From assembly GCA_963735495.1 (NCBI GenBank), contig CAVTLG010000006.1, positions 310,001 through 374,000 on the forward strand: 64,000 nucleotides of DNA, in the 5' to 3' direction. Position numbers and translations under genes: made by a program. Positions 18,550 to 27,114 of the stretch are shown here, piece by piece. Origin of the DNA: CAVTLG01 sp963735495. GTDB taxonomy: Bacteria; Chloroflexota; Ktedonobacteria; Ktedonobacterales; Ktedonobacteraceae. The notes below the pieces were generated by a model that saw only the letters and a program-made list of their open reading frames with translations, searched no databases and was not told where the DNA came from. The stretch's first letter is position 1. Each line of letters begins with the position of its first letter.

Positions 18550-18825
18550 CTAATGAGGAACTGTGTGTGTGATTAAAGCAGTTAAATGTGTTGCGCTATA
18601 GGCACCCAACATCAGCCCCAGGCATATACCTATAAATTGGCCCCATTGCTTGCCCACGCGCCCACCTTTACGAATGCTCTCATCCAACGAATTGGCTATC
18701 ATCCAACCTAAAAATACTCCCATAAACCTTCCGATAAGTGCTCCAACACCCATGCCCAGCAGAATACACACTATCCAGATTACTGCATTGAATACTGTAA
18801 GAAAGCTGTTCGAGAGTGCTATCAA
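18550..18825 (-). CDS. Small glycine-rich membrane protein between comEA and comEC
   Basis: 91 residues with two glycine-rich hydrophobic segments (GMGVGALIGRFMGVFLGWMI and FIGICLGLMLGAY). The start is a TTG at 18825 whose last two bases fall in the comEA stop (TTGA overlap), implying translational coupling. Its place between comEA and comEC suggests a role at the uptake pore, but this is inference. I do not recognise the family. Confidence 0.6.
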   Translation of the reverse strand: MIALSNSFLTVFNAVIWIVCILLGMGVGALIGRFMGVFLGWMIANSLDESIRKGGRVGKQWGQFIGICLGLMLGAYSATHLTALITHTVPH

Positions 18826-19601
18826 ACCGTTACCTTATCCTTTATTTTGTTATAGATCTCTTTGCTTACCGCCTGTAACAATGCATCTACGGATGGGAAC
18901 GGGCCGTGTTGCAAACGGTAATTCACAATAGTTTGAGCTGTCTTGTTACTGATTGACAACCCTTGCTTTAACTCATCGGCGCTGGCGCTATTAATATTGA
19001 TCAATGCTCCCTGATTGGTGGTTCCCGGTGTGCTGGTGACTATAACTGTCGTTGGCAGGGGCGTTTCGCCGATAGTTGTCACGTAGACCTCTTGCCCATC
19101 GCTTACCCGTGCTGCCAGGTTGAGTGCCGTAAGGTTAGCATCCGGTAGAGGTCCACCGGCTGCTTGTAACAACTGATAAACGCGGGCATTTCCTGCCAGC
19201 GTATAGACGCCAGGGTGTTGCACTGCTCCTACAATATAGACCTGGATGGTGCCGCTGGTGTCACTGGTCGTACTTGTGCTATTGGTGTTGACCGTTGGTT
19301 GTGCTGTCGTGCTCCCAAAATTCTGTTGACTGATGGGTGAGGCTGTGCCCGCAGTTGGAGGACGCCATATAATATAGAGGCTAAACGCCAGTACTAGCAT
19401 AACGACGATGGCGAGGAGCCGCGTTAGTTTTTGTTTCCGCTTGTTTGCTGCGTCTGTGTCATCATCGGGTGGCTGATCAAATGGTGGAGGGGGAGATATG
19501 TCAGGAAGCGTAATTGCGGGATATGGCATCGTCTGTTGTTGTGAAATATATGCATGGATCAGGCCGTATGGTTGCGAATGTTTCGATGGTTCTGTGGTCA
19601 T
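18822..19601 (-). CDS. comEA: ComEA-like DNA receptor (SLBB + helix-hairpin-helix)
   Basis: About 259 residues. A cytoplasmic N-terminus and one membrane segment (LLAIVVMLVLAFSLYIIW, about 50-70) are followed by a Ser/Thr-rich linker. An SLBB domain (VYIVGAVQHPGVYTLAGNAR) and a C-terminal HhH domain (ININSASADELKQGLSISNK, then VDALLQAVSKE) follow, the standard ComEA layout for binding incoming DNA outside the membrane. The ATG at 19601 follows GAGGAGGGGAAT. An upstream in-frame start at 19715 lacks such a site. Confidence 0.88.
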   Translation of the reverse strand: MTTEPSKHSQPYGLIHAYISQQQTMPYPAITLPDISPPPPFDQPPDDDTDAANKRKQKLTRLLAIVVMLVLAFSLYIIWRPPTAGTASPISQQNFGSTTAQPTVNTNSTSTTSDTSGTIQVYIVGAVQHPGVYTLAGNARVYQLLQAAGGPLPDANLTALNLAARVSDGQEVYVTTIGETPLPTTVIVTSTPGTTNQGALININSASADELKQGLSISNKTAQTIVNYRLQHGPFPSVDALLQAVSKEIYNKIKDKVTV

Positions 19602-19634
19602 ATTCCCCTCCTCTACTTTCTCTGCGCTGGTACT

Positions 19635-19663
19635 AGCATAATGGAATGTATCATCAATTTCAA
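19635..19663 (-). promoter_or_regulatory. Putative comEA promoter
   Basis: On the minus strand TTGAAA, 17 bases, TATGCT, with the -10 box ending 33 bases before the comEA ATG. Confidence 0.45.
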
Positions 19664-19916
19664 TACGTAAAAATGATGATATTGTGCTGCACTGGTGATA
19701 ACCCGTGTTCGACAAAGGGAAAGAGAGCAGGGAGCAGGTTTTTCAGCACACGATACAAGTACTGCGGGCCCGCCTACATGAGCAACTCCATCGCTTTCGG
19801 TTTCGTCATCGGCCATTGGAGTACCTGGCTTCATTGGAAAAACGGTGAGGAACAAGCTATTGGTACGGAAGTATTGCCCCCTAGATCAAAAAAACCTGAT
19901 CCACCCCAGCATACTC

Positions 19917-19946
19917 TTGGCAGTGCTATCCAGGCAATGCTATAAT
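19917..19946 (+). promoter_or_regulatory. Sigma70-like promoter with extended -10
   Basis: TTGGCA, 18 bases, TATAAT with a TGC extension. It points towards the DUF3644 gene 290 bases away. No open frame worth calling starts in between (19947-20154), so a leader or small RNA is possible. Confidence 0.5.
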
Positions 19947-20154
19947 AGCTCGACATCACGAAATTAGAAAGGAATTACTGAAAAGTTGGCATCTTGAGCG
20001 TCTCATATCCAACACGTCTATAACAATCACAACGTGAGAATGCTCGTTTGCTAAGGACGACTATTGCATGCAGGTTTCGTACCTTTATCTAACTGCTTAT
20101 CGACCATCTTTACATGTAACTCGCAGTGGCTTCAAATTCCTGAGCATTTACGGA

Positions 20155-20183
20155 TTTACTTTCATTATTTTATAAAATATAAT
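20155..20183 (+). promoter_or_regulatory. Promoter of the DUF3644 gene
   Basis: TTTACT, exactly 17 bases, TATAAT, in very AT-rich DNA. The predicted transcript start is about 45 bases before the gene. Confidence 0.6.
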
Positions 20184-20235
20184 ATCAATTGTGTTAAATA
20201 GATTCCAGCTTTAGAATGTGTAGGTGATAGCGCTA

Positions 20236-21222
20236 ATGATTTACGAAAAGCTAGTAGACAACTCTTTATCAGCAACACTCTCATCCATTGAAATTTACAA
20301 CAAGCCAGATTTTAAATACCGAGAAGAAGTATTTACTATTCTCATTGTCAATGCATGGGAATTGCTCATAAAAGCAAAGATCTTGAAAGATGCTAATGAT
20401 ACAATTGGGAGTTTGTATGTATCTGACAAAAATGTGCCCGGGGGATATAAGCTAAACAGAAATAATACACCATTGACAATAGAAATTAATAGAGCAATGA
20501 ACAAACTTGGACACACGCTCTCTCCATCTGTTGCGAGTAATATACAAACCTTAGTAGAAATCCGAGATACAGCCGTGCATTTTTATAATGATCCATCTAT
20601 AGGTTTCACGATTTACACACTCGGAGCTGCTTCATTACAAAATTATCAAAAACTTATTACAAGTTGGTTCGGAAGAAGTTTATTGAACTATAATTTCTAT
20701 ATCCTTCCACTTGGATTCGCTTATAATTTTCAAAAATTATCTCTTATTGACTTAGAAACAAAACCAGAGGTTATTTCCAATCTAATCAAGTCAGTAATAG
20801 CTACTCAGCAGACAGTTGATCAATCAGACGAATTTTACTTCACCTGCGAAATAACTGCTCAGATAATTAAAAAAAACCAATACACAACAAACTCTGCAGA
20901 TTTATCTGTATCCATAGATCCAGAGGAAAAGGGAAATATAATGATAGAGCGGCTAATATATCCAATAGATAAATATCCGCTAAATTTCACAGCACTTTGC
21001 CAAAGTATTAAAAAAGAGCGGCCCAATGCAAAGCAGACGGAAATTCATAGTATCATTAATAGACACAAGATGAAGAGTAAACCAGAATTTGCACTCTATA
21101 ATTTCAGAACAAAACAACAAAAAAATAGTTATGAACAAAATGGCTTATTGCCAAGTGGACTCAGTCCAAATTACAACATCGACGCAGTTCGCTTCATCAT
21201 CGGACAACTCCCTACCCCTTAA
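20236..21222 (+). CDS. DUF3644 protein with HEPN-like RX4H motif
   Basis: About 328 residues from the ATG at 20236 (a GTG at 20224 is the alternative). The N-terminal half matches DUF3644 in feel: REEVFTILIVNAWELLIKAK at about 29-48, then VEIRDTAVHFY at about 107-117. RDTAVH fits the R(N/D/H)X3H ribonuclease signature of HEPN toxins such as RnlA- and Abi-type proteins. The C-terminal half is lysine-rich and unassigned. It is convergent with the methyltransferase gene (17 bases apart) and AT-rich like it. Likely a defence-linked RNase; activity is inferred from the motif only. Confidence 0.7.
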   Translation: MIYEKLVDNSLSATLSSIEIYNKPDFKYREEVFTILIVNAWELLIKAKILKDANDTIGSLYVSDKNVPGGYKLNRNNTPLTIEINRAMNKLGHTLSPSVASNIQTLVEIRDTAVHFYNDPSIGFTIYTLGAASLQNYQKLITSWFGRSLLNYNFYILPLGFAYNFQKLSLIDLETKPEVISNLIKSVIATQQTVDQSDEFYFTCEITAQIIKKNQYTTNSADLSVSIDPEEKGNIMIERLIYPIDKYPLNFTALCQSIKKERPNAKQTEIHSIINRHKMKSKPEFALYNFRTKQQKNSYEQNGLLPSGLSPNYNIDAVRFIIGQLPTP

Positions 21223-21238
21223 AGATCAATTTTGAATC

Positions 21239-22525
21239 TCATCTATGTACAGGGAGAGTTTCCATAACCATCGAACGAGAGTAACTCAACTTAGTCCAAA
21301 GATCCCCTATAGCATTTGCTACAGCAGCAGCCATCAGAGGAGGTACAGCATTTGCTAATTGCTGCTGGCGGTCATTAAGTGTTCCATTAAATCTACACCA
21401 GTCAGGAAAAGACTGTAAACGACAAGCTTCTCTAAAAGAGAGGCCACGATGTTGAGAGGGATGGATAAGCATCGACTTCCGATAATGGCTTATAGTAATC
21501 GCAGGAGAATCATAGACGAGCCTTCTGTATATATTACTGTGTGTATTATTTACTTCCTTGTAATTACTCATATCATCTACAATACTTTTCCAGTTCCCTC
21601 CTTCTGGAATTTTCTTATATCTTTCAATTACATAATTAGCATGGTGTGTAGTAACATGGTCGTACAAATCACCATTTGGCATATAACAGCGAATTTTTTT
21701 AACGTAATCCTCATCAGATGGATGATATTCACCAGTATCCCAACTTTGCCCATTCTCTAATGCAGGAAGATCACCAATAGCCCTTTTTACTGAAATTTTA
21801 TCAGGCGTTTTCAATCTGTTCAGATAAGGCTCCAGATCTACAATATTTTTATCGGAAACAATATCAGTACGAACTCCAAATAAGAAGAACCTCATACGAT
21901 GTTGAGGAACACCAAAATCTACCGCATCTAGCACTCCACTCCATACATGATAACCAAGAGATTTAGCACGCTGCATTAAAAAACTACGAACATTAGTAAG
22001 TTCATTCTCAACAGGCATATCAGGGAAAAGGCTTTCTTGAATAGGCGGAACGCGCATATCCTGAGTAGGCTCAGTCCATTGAACACCTTGGACATTTTCA
22101 ATCAGGAACATTTTCGGTCTAAATTCATCAAGCCTGTCAAGAAAGACATTAATTAATCTGTTTCTGTCCTCTTTATTTTTCGCTTTACCTCTTCTATTCG
22201 AAGAAGAAAACCCTTGACACGGAGGGCCTCCGAGCAAAAGATCCAGTTCGCCGACATTTAACTTAAGCAACCTTAAGACTGCAGAAACATTAAGATTTTC
22301 AATATTTCGCTTGAAAATACCAGGAGTATGTGGTAGAACGTCTGGTGCATTTTGAGATAACCACTTCATATTGTATCTGTAACTATCTACAGAAGGAGCA
22401 TCATTATCTATAGCAAAAATCGGGCGAAAGCGCACATTTGGATGATTAGCCAAAATAAAACCCAGGCCAAGACCACCTGCGCCAGCAAATAACTCTCCTA
22501 CACGCAATTCAACAACTTGATCCAT
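21239..22525 (-). CDS. DNA (cytosine-5) methyltransferase
   Basis: About 428 residues. Motif I ELFAGAGGLGLGF, motif IV with catalytic Cys in GGPPCQGFSS, motif VI ENVQG, motif VIII QHRMRFFLFGVR, a short variable region, and motifs IX-X (HRGLSFREACRLQSFPDW, LANAVPPLMA). All catalytic residues are intact. The ATG at 22525 has GGTGA nearby; the longer frame would begin with TTG. AT-rich and codon-biased unlike the flanking genes, suggesting transfer. No recognisable endonuclease gene sits beside it. The target sequence cannot be read from the protein. Confidence 0.93.
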   Translation of the reverse strand: MDQVVELRVGELFAGAGGLGLGFILANHPNVRFRPIFAIDNDAPSVDSYRYNMKWLSQNAPDVLPHTPGIFKRNIENLNVSAVLRLLKLNVGELDLLLGGPPCQGFSSSNRRGKAKNKEDRNRLINVFLDRLDEFRPKMFLIENVQGVQWTEPTQDMRVPPIQESLFPDMPVENELTNVRSFLMQRAKSLGYHVWSGVLDAVDFGVPQHRMRFFLFGVRTDIVSDKNIVDLEPYLNRLKTPDKISVKRAIGDLPALENGQSWDTGEYHPSDEDYVKKIRCYMPNGDLYDHVTTHHANYVIERYKKIPEGGNWKSIVDDMSNYKEVNNTHSNIYRRLVYDSPAITISHYRKSMLIHPSQHRGLSFREACRLQSFPDWCRFNGTLNDRQQQLANAVPPLMAAAVANAIGDLWTKLSYSRSMVMETLPVHR

Positions 22526-22549
22526 AATCAATCACCAAAAATAAATTTA

Positions 22550-22575
22550 GGATGTATCCTCTATCCAACTTGGAT
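22550..22575. promoter_or_regulatory. Two adjacent palindromes upstream of the methyltransferase
   Basis: GGATGTATCC (22550-22559) and ATCCAACTTGGAT (22563-22575) lie 25-50 bases before the ATG. Their position suits an operator for control of methyltransferase expression. No controller-protein gene is seen. The rest of the gap to 22843 is AT-rich with nothing else supported. Confidence 0.4.
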
Positions 22576-22843
22576 AACAAACACCCTAAAAAGGCTCGAC
22601 TCTAAAAAACAGATACCATAGGTAAACTCCCTATATTAACAGAAAACTCACAATCAGAAAAGTACTCTTGTTCTAAGTTTACTGAAAAAGCAGACTCTCG
22701 TCAATAACTTTTCTCGCCTATTTTACCTGACAAATTTTAAATGAAAACCTTGTTACTATCGTGCAATATAATACCATAATGCTCAGATTCTTGAAACATT
22801 TAGGGTAAATTTGCTACGAAGCAGTAAACTTGTGGCAAATTTA

Positions 22844-24925
22844 CTAGGTCCTATCCAAATTGAATATCAGCGCATATTTACCATCAGGAAAATAAATAGT
22901 CGGTATCCAGAATGGAACACCATCCCAATCGCTACCTGGCTCGCGATACATAAACAACGTAGGAGAATATTTATGTGGCTGACGTGCATACTTCTCTAAT
23001 TCACCAGGCCCTAAAACGGACCTTACGATCCCAGTTGTAGGCTTACGAATACCCCTACGTCGACGGCGTACAACTAGATAACCAGTATTGTCATATTTAG
23101 GCGCATCTCTTAAATATTCTAATGCTTTGATGATTATTTTGTCATTGATCCAAAGACCGCCACCACCTGGATCAGACTTAATCAGACTGACAAATTCTAT
23201 CATTTGGCTAATCGTAATCTCAAGTGGATCTTCCCTTGAGTTAGGGTAAATTGGATCAAGCAATTGATTTAATTGTTCAGTTACTTGTTCTACTTCCGAC
23301 CGTAGATAAGGTGGTTTGCGCGGGAAACACGAACTTCCTCCAGCATATGCTCCTATATTGTTAGGATTAAGAACATTCTTGCGAGTGGCATTTAAGTTTT
23401 CGCCAATAAGAATACCATAATATTCCTCATTTGGATATCTCTCTATAACATCTCGTAATGTCTGTTCTGATTCATTTATTAGACGAAATCTCTCTTCAAC
23501 ATCATGTGTCACAAATAGTCGTGTCACATCTAAATCCTTCTCGCGATAGCCGTACATACGTGCATGTTGAAGCATGGTATCCATGTTGGTTCTTTTCGCC
23601 TGACGGCCATAATATGTAACTAATAGATTTTTTATCGTAACACCACGTGCTAGTTTGTTACCTCCAATGAGGATATTATACCGACGACTATAACGAGGAC
23701 GGTTCTGCTCCTCATTATTACTATTAAGAATCTGTACGTCTGTACCAGGTATAAAAACACGTAGCACATCCAGTATCTCATTAAAATCAGGAATAGTTTT
23801 AGTAGATATAGTCTCAGCTAAGTCGTTATAAGCTATACGCATATCCTGTTCGACAGCAGCACGAAGCTCAGCAGAAGCTGCAGCGTTCACACCTTCTACA
23901 AGATATGCTAAGTATGTTTTTATTGCGTCTTCGGCCTTATCATGATCATACTTTTTTTGGCTAATATGACACAGAAAAGAATAAACAAGGTCATCTATGG
24001 ATATATCTCTATTGTCTTTTTCCTGCAAATACTTGATAGTTGCACCCATAAAAAAAATACAAATAGCCTTCTTCAAGCTCTCTGGGACATCGGAAAGCTT
24101 GCCATTTAATAAATCATCCAACTCTGATTGAGAGACATACCTAATTAGCTCTTCAGCTCTCCCCCACTCTAGCGAAAAGAATGTATTTCCACCTATATAC
24201 CCTTTTCCCGGCTCTATCAATACTGTAAATTCGGGCCTATATAATCCCATATCTTGAAGAAACAAAGCTTGTGGTGTCGCGGTTACCTGCAAATATGTGT
24301 GGGTATCAAACTGTTGACGTATTTCGGTTATCAAACTATTTATCCGACCAGGATCTACAGAGGGCTTCTTAGCTCTCTGGCTTGTTTTTGTATCTAAACT
24401 AGCTTGATCTGCTTCATCGTCAATAATTAATGCAGTAGGTAGTTTTCCACTAAAAGATACCTTCAACGATTTTAGAGTATCAACTAAATTACTCAGCATA
24501 AACATATTTTTGGTAGATACCAGTATAAGCCCATTTCCAGTAGGTTGGAGACTGCTATAAGCAAAAAGCAATCCATTCCATTTATCTTTTCCTTCTATCT
24601 CTAAACATTGCAAATCTCCCTTTAGGCGCTCAATTGTCTGCTCATAAAGCCATAAATTATCAGATGTTAATACTATAAAGCATCTATATCCATTATCTGC
24701 GGCTAAAGCTATAGCAGTAGTAAGAGCTACAGTTTTACCACTTTGTACTAACCCTAGCATAAGGCCCTGTTTTACCTGACCTACAGCTTGTGGATCAGGT
24801 AGGTTAGTGACTACTTCTCTCGCCCTCTGTACTACTCTTGTTGCATCTTCACCTTCCATCTTCCTTAGAAGGCTTGGTTGCAAGTAGGTCATATTCCAAC
24901 CACGATCATTGAGGATCTTTTGCAT
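22844..24925 (-). CDS. Z1-domain ATPase/helicase-like protein
   Basis: 693 residues. Walker A LGLVQSGKT at about 57-65, Walker B LIIDDEADQAS at 167-177, motif III VTATPQA at 214-220, and a C-terminal motor half with GGNKLARGVTIKNLLVTYYG and MDTMLQHARMYGYRE. This is the Z1 layout, a superfamily 2-related family known beside DNA methylases and MORC-like ATPases in restriction-type systems. No separate nuclease motif is evident. AGGTGTGAC precedes the ATG. It reads in the same direction as the methyltransferase, 320 bases upstream. Confidence 0.85.
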   Translation of the reverse strand: MQKILNDRGWNMTYLQPSLLRKMEGEDATRVVQRAREVVTNLPDPQAVGQVKQGLMLGLVQSGKTVALTTAIALAADNGYRCFIVLTSDNLWLYEQTIERLKGDLQCLEIEGKDKWNGLLFAYSSLQPTGNGLILVSTKNMFMLSNLVDTLKSLKVSFSGKLPTALIIDDEADQASLDTKTSQRAKKPSVDPGRINSLITEIRQQFDTHTYLQVTATPQALFLQDMGLYRPEFTVLIEPGKGYIGGNTFFSLEWGRAEELIRYVSQSELDDLLNGKLSDVPESLKKAICIFFMGATIKYLQEKDNRDISIDDLVYSFLCHISQKKYDHDKAEDAIKTYLAYLVEGVNAAASAELRAAVEQDMRIAYNDLAETISTKTIPDFNEILDVLRVFIPGTDVQILNSNNEEQNRPRYSRRYNILIGGNKLARGVTIKNLLVTYYGRQAKRTNMDTMLQHARMYGYREKDLDVTRLFVTHDVEERFRLINESEQTLRDVIERYPNEEYYGILIGENLNATRKNVLNPNNIGAYAGGSSCFPRKPPYLRSEVEQVTEQLNQLLDPIYPNSREDPLEITISQMIEFVSLIKSDPGGGGLWINDKIIIKALEYLRDAPKYDNTGYLVVRRRRRGIRKPTTGIVRSVLGPGELEKYARQPHKYSPTLFMYREPGSDWDGVPFWIPTIYFPDGKYALIFNLDRT

Positions 24926-25389
24926 GTCACACCTCTCATCCTAAGAAACATTGAGTGGTAAATACTTCACTACCCTTTATATGAATTGAAAGATTTTAAT
25001 ATTGCAAGTGTACTTCATGCACTGCACATAGGTCAAGAGAGTTTCAGCTCAAAATCACGGCCATTTTACATTTGGATGAATTACAATAAAATGATACCAT
25101 GCCGAAAGTTGTGAGGCACTACAATATGCGTGTCTGAAAATCGTCTTGGTCTACCCTTCACTAAAAGGCACATTGGCTCTGTACAATGACGCTTCATTTA
25201 TGGCCAAAGGCTCCTGGCTGATTAGATCTTCTTCGCCAAATATGGTAAGGTACATCTACGTTATTTCTTGATTCCTTAGTTTTTTTGGAATATTCCTATT
25301 CTAGCAAGAAATAGCTTCTTTTTTTATTCTTTCGGGACTATCGGGACAACCAAAAAGCCCTGTCCAATAGCAAAATAGCAGAAAAGAGC
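24926..25389. other. Non-coding AT-rich gap at the island edge
   Basis: 464 bases between the Z1 gene and the tRNA promoter. No open frame, strong hairpin or terminal repeat found. The base composition returns towards that of the chromosome after the tRNA. Confidence 0.5.
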
Positions 25390-25418
25390 TTGAGAGATGT
25401 TGACGTTTGTGGTATATT
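25390..25418 (+). promoter_or_regulatory. tRNA-Arg promoter
   Basis: TTGAGA, 17 bases, TATATT, ending ten bases before the tRNA. Confidence 0.65.
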
Positions 25419-25428
25419 TACGAATGAA

Positions 25429-25500
25429 GCTCCCGTAGCTCAGTGGATAGAGCACCGGTCTCCGGAACCGGGTGCGCTGGTTCGATCCCAGTCGGGGGCA
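25429..25500 (+). tRNA. tRNA-Arg (anticodon CCG)
   Basis: Full cloverleaf: acceptor GCTCCCG/CGGGGGC with one T-G pair, D arm GCTC...GAGC, anticodon stem CCGGT/ACCGG around CTCCGGA (anticodon CCG), T arm GCTGG-TTCGATC-CCAGT and discriminator A. The 3' CCA is not exactly encoded. It decodes CGG. Confidence 0.95.
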
Positions 25501-25855
25501 CCCAACAAGAGAAAACCGCTTGAGAAGCCAAAAAGCCTGAATGAGAGCAACATAAAAAACACCTCATTTAGGCCATTTTTTTGCGTTTTTTGGGCTATGC
25601 TGCTGTTGTTCGGCGTGGTAGTAAATAGCAGCACTCAGCCTTTCTTGCGCGAAATGATCTCTCAACGAGGATCTAACGGTTGTGCTATACTGTTCTTTTA
25701 GGAAGAAAAGATCGTTTCTCTTAAATATTCAAGAGAATGATTTTGCCAAGGTTATGTAAGTCAACCTGTTCGGGGAGTTGACAGAGACTGATAGCAAGTT
25801 TGTCATGCACTCTAGCAGCACGAGCAATATTTGCTGTCTATTAAGGATGCAGATT

Positions 25856-27001
25856 ATGAGGGAACGCCATATTTTGTGGTTTCACAGTACGAGAGCCACA
25901 ATTATGCGCAGGCACAGCCGCCGCCTGGCAAGTTCTTCACTTTGGCTACGCTACAGTATGCTTGTTGCACTCACACTCCTGTTCGCTGCTTGTAGCATAA
26001 CCGGTACCGGTGATACTATGGTCGCTGCTCCAACAGCGATACACGTGAATGGTTTTGGCACAGCGGCCAATCATCCGCACTCATTTATGGCTTTTCCGAA
26101 CAATGTGCTCGTCATGGCGACCCACTATGGAACGTTCTGGTCGGGTAATGATGGCGTGGATTGGACAGAGGTCGCAGGCGGTTCGGGACAAATTATGGAC
26201 GGCTTGATGACCTACTCTCTCACGAGCAGTTCACTCAATCCGCAGCGTCTTTATGAACTGACGCTACCTGCTATTAGCGCTCATAAAGGCGTACTTGGAC
26301 TCTATACCAGCACGGACCAGGGGCGTAGTTGGAAGCTGAGTATCACTGAGAAGAGTTTGACCCCCGACGAAGAGGTCTATCTTACCTCCGCTGGCAATGA
26401 TAGCGCGGATCAGGTCTATGTCTACATACCGGCGCTCGGTACGGCAGGACTCAAGGTAAGCGAAGATGCTGGAGCGCATTTTCATGCGACTGGCACGCTA
26501 CCGTTTGACAGTTTGACTGTGCTGCTTGCGCTTCCCGGCGCCCCGGGACACTTGCTGGCAGCCAGTAGTGTTGGTATGGCAAGCAGTACTGATGGAGGCA
26601 TGCACTGGGCCGTTATCAAAGGTATTACTGGCGGCATCTTCAGCGTCGCCACCGCTGGTCCAGGCAAACCCATCTATGCCTCAGGAGACGAAGGAGTCTA
26701 CGCTTCGACCGATGGAGGCAAGACGTTCAAGCTGGTTAACGCTGGTATCGCTTATGGTTCGCTTACAGCCTCCACCGTAGACTCCCAGGTACTGTATGGT
26801 AGGACCGGTACAAGCGTCTATCGCAGCGTTGACGGAGGAAGATCCTGGCGAGCCTTGCCGCACATTGCTGGCAACCTGTTTGGCCTGGAAGCGGACCCCA
26901 AAAATGCAGAGCAGGTCTATCTCTCTCTGTCTTATCCAACTGAGGTCTATCACTTTGAGCAGGCCGGTCAAAAGTGGGTCTCACTGACTCCTAAACCATA
27001 A
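25856..27001 (+). CDS. Lipoprotein with Asp-box/BNR-type beta-propeller
   Basis: About 381 residues from the ATG at 25856 (AAGGA eight bases upstream); an earlier in-frame start lacks a site. A signal sequence ends in a lipobox (LLFAAC, then SITGTG). Repeats such as SSTDGGMHWAVI, ASTDGGKTFKLV and RSVDGGRSWRAL are Asp-box turns typical of sialidase/sortilin-like propellers. Enzymatic residues are not evident, so a binding or scaffold role outside the cell is likelier. Confidence 0.8.
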   Translation: MRERHILWFHSTRATIMRRHSRRLASSSLWLRYSMLVALTLLFAACSITGTGDTMVAAPTAIHVNGFGTAANHPHSFMAFPNNVLVMATHYGTFWSGNDGVDWTEVAGGSGQIMDGLMTYSLTSSSLNPQRLYELTLPAISAHKGVLGLYTSTDQGRSWKLSITEKSLTPDEEVYLTSAGNDSADQVYVYIPALGTAGLKVSEDAGAHFHATGTLPFDSLTVLLALPGAPGHLLAASSVGMASSTDGGMHWAVIKGITGGIFSVATAGPGKPIYASGDEGVYASTDGGKTFKLVNAGIAYGSLTASTVDSQVLYGRTGTSVYRSVDGGRSWRALPHIAGNLFGLEADPKNAEQVYLSLSYPTEVYHFEQAGQKWVSLTPKP

Positions 27002-27114
27002 GCAAAGCCAGGGTCATAGAGATCTCTACTTGCTATACTCCTGCATACTGCGGAGATGGTAGGAGATCCGCGACTATCCAGGTACCGACATATTTGATGC
27101 AGTCAGAAAAGCTG

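Noticed and set aside
19646..19945. Open frame of 99 codons upstream of the AT-rich island
   Set aside because: Overlaps the comEA promoter region and has no recognisable features.
25429..25500. tRNA-Arg as an integration site for the AT-rich island
   Set aside because: The island lies on the 5' side of the tRNA, no duplicate of the tRNA 3' end was found near 20 kb, and no island-encoded integrase is present.
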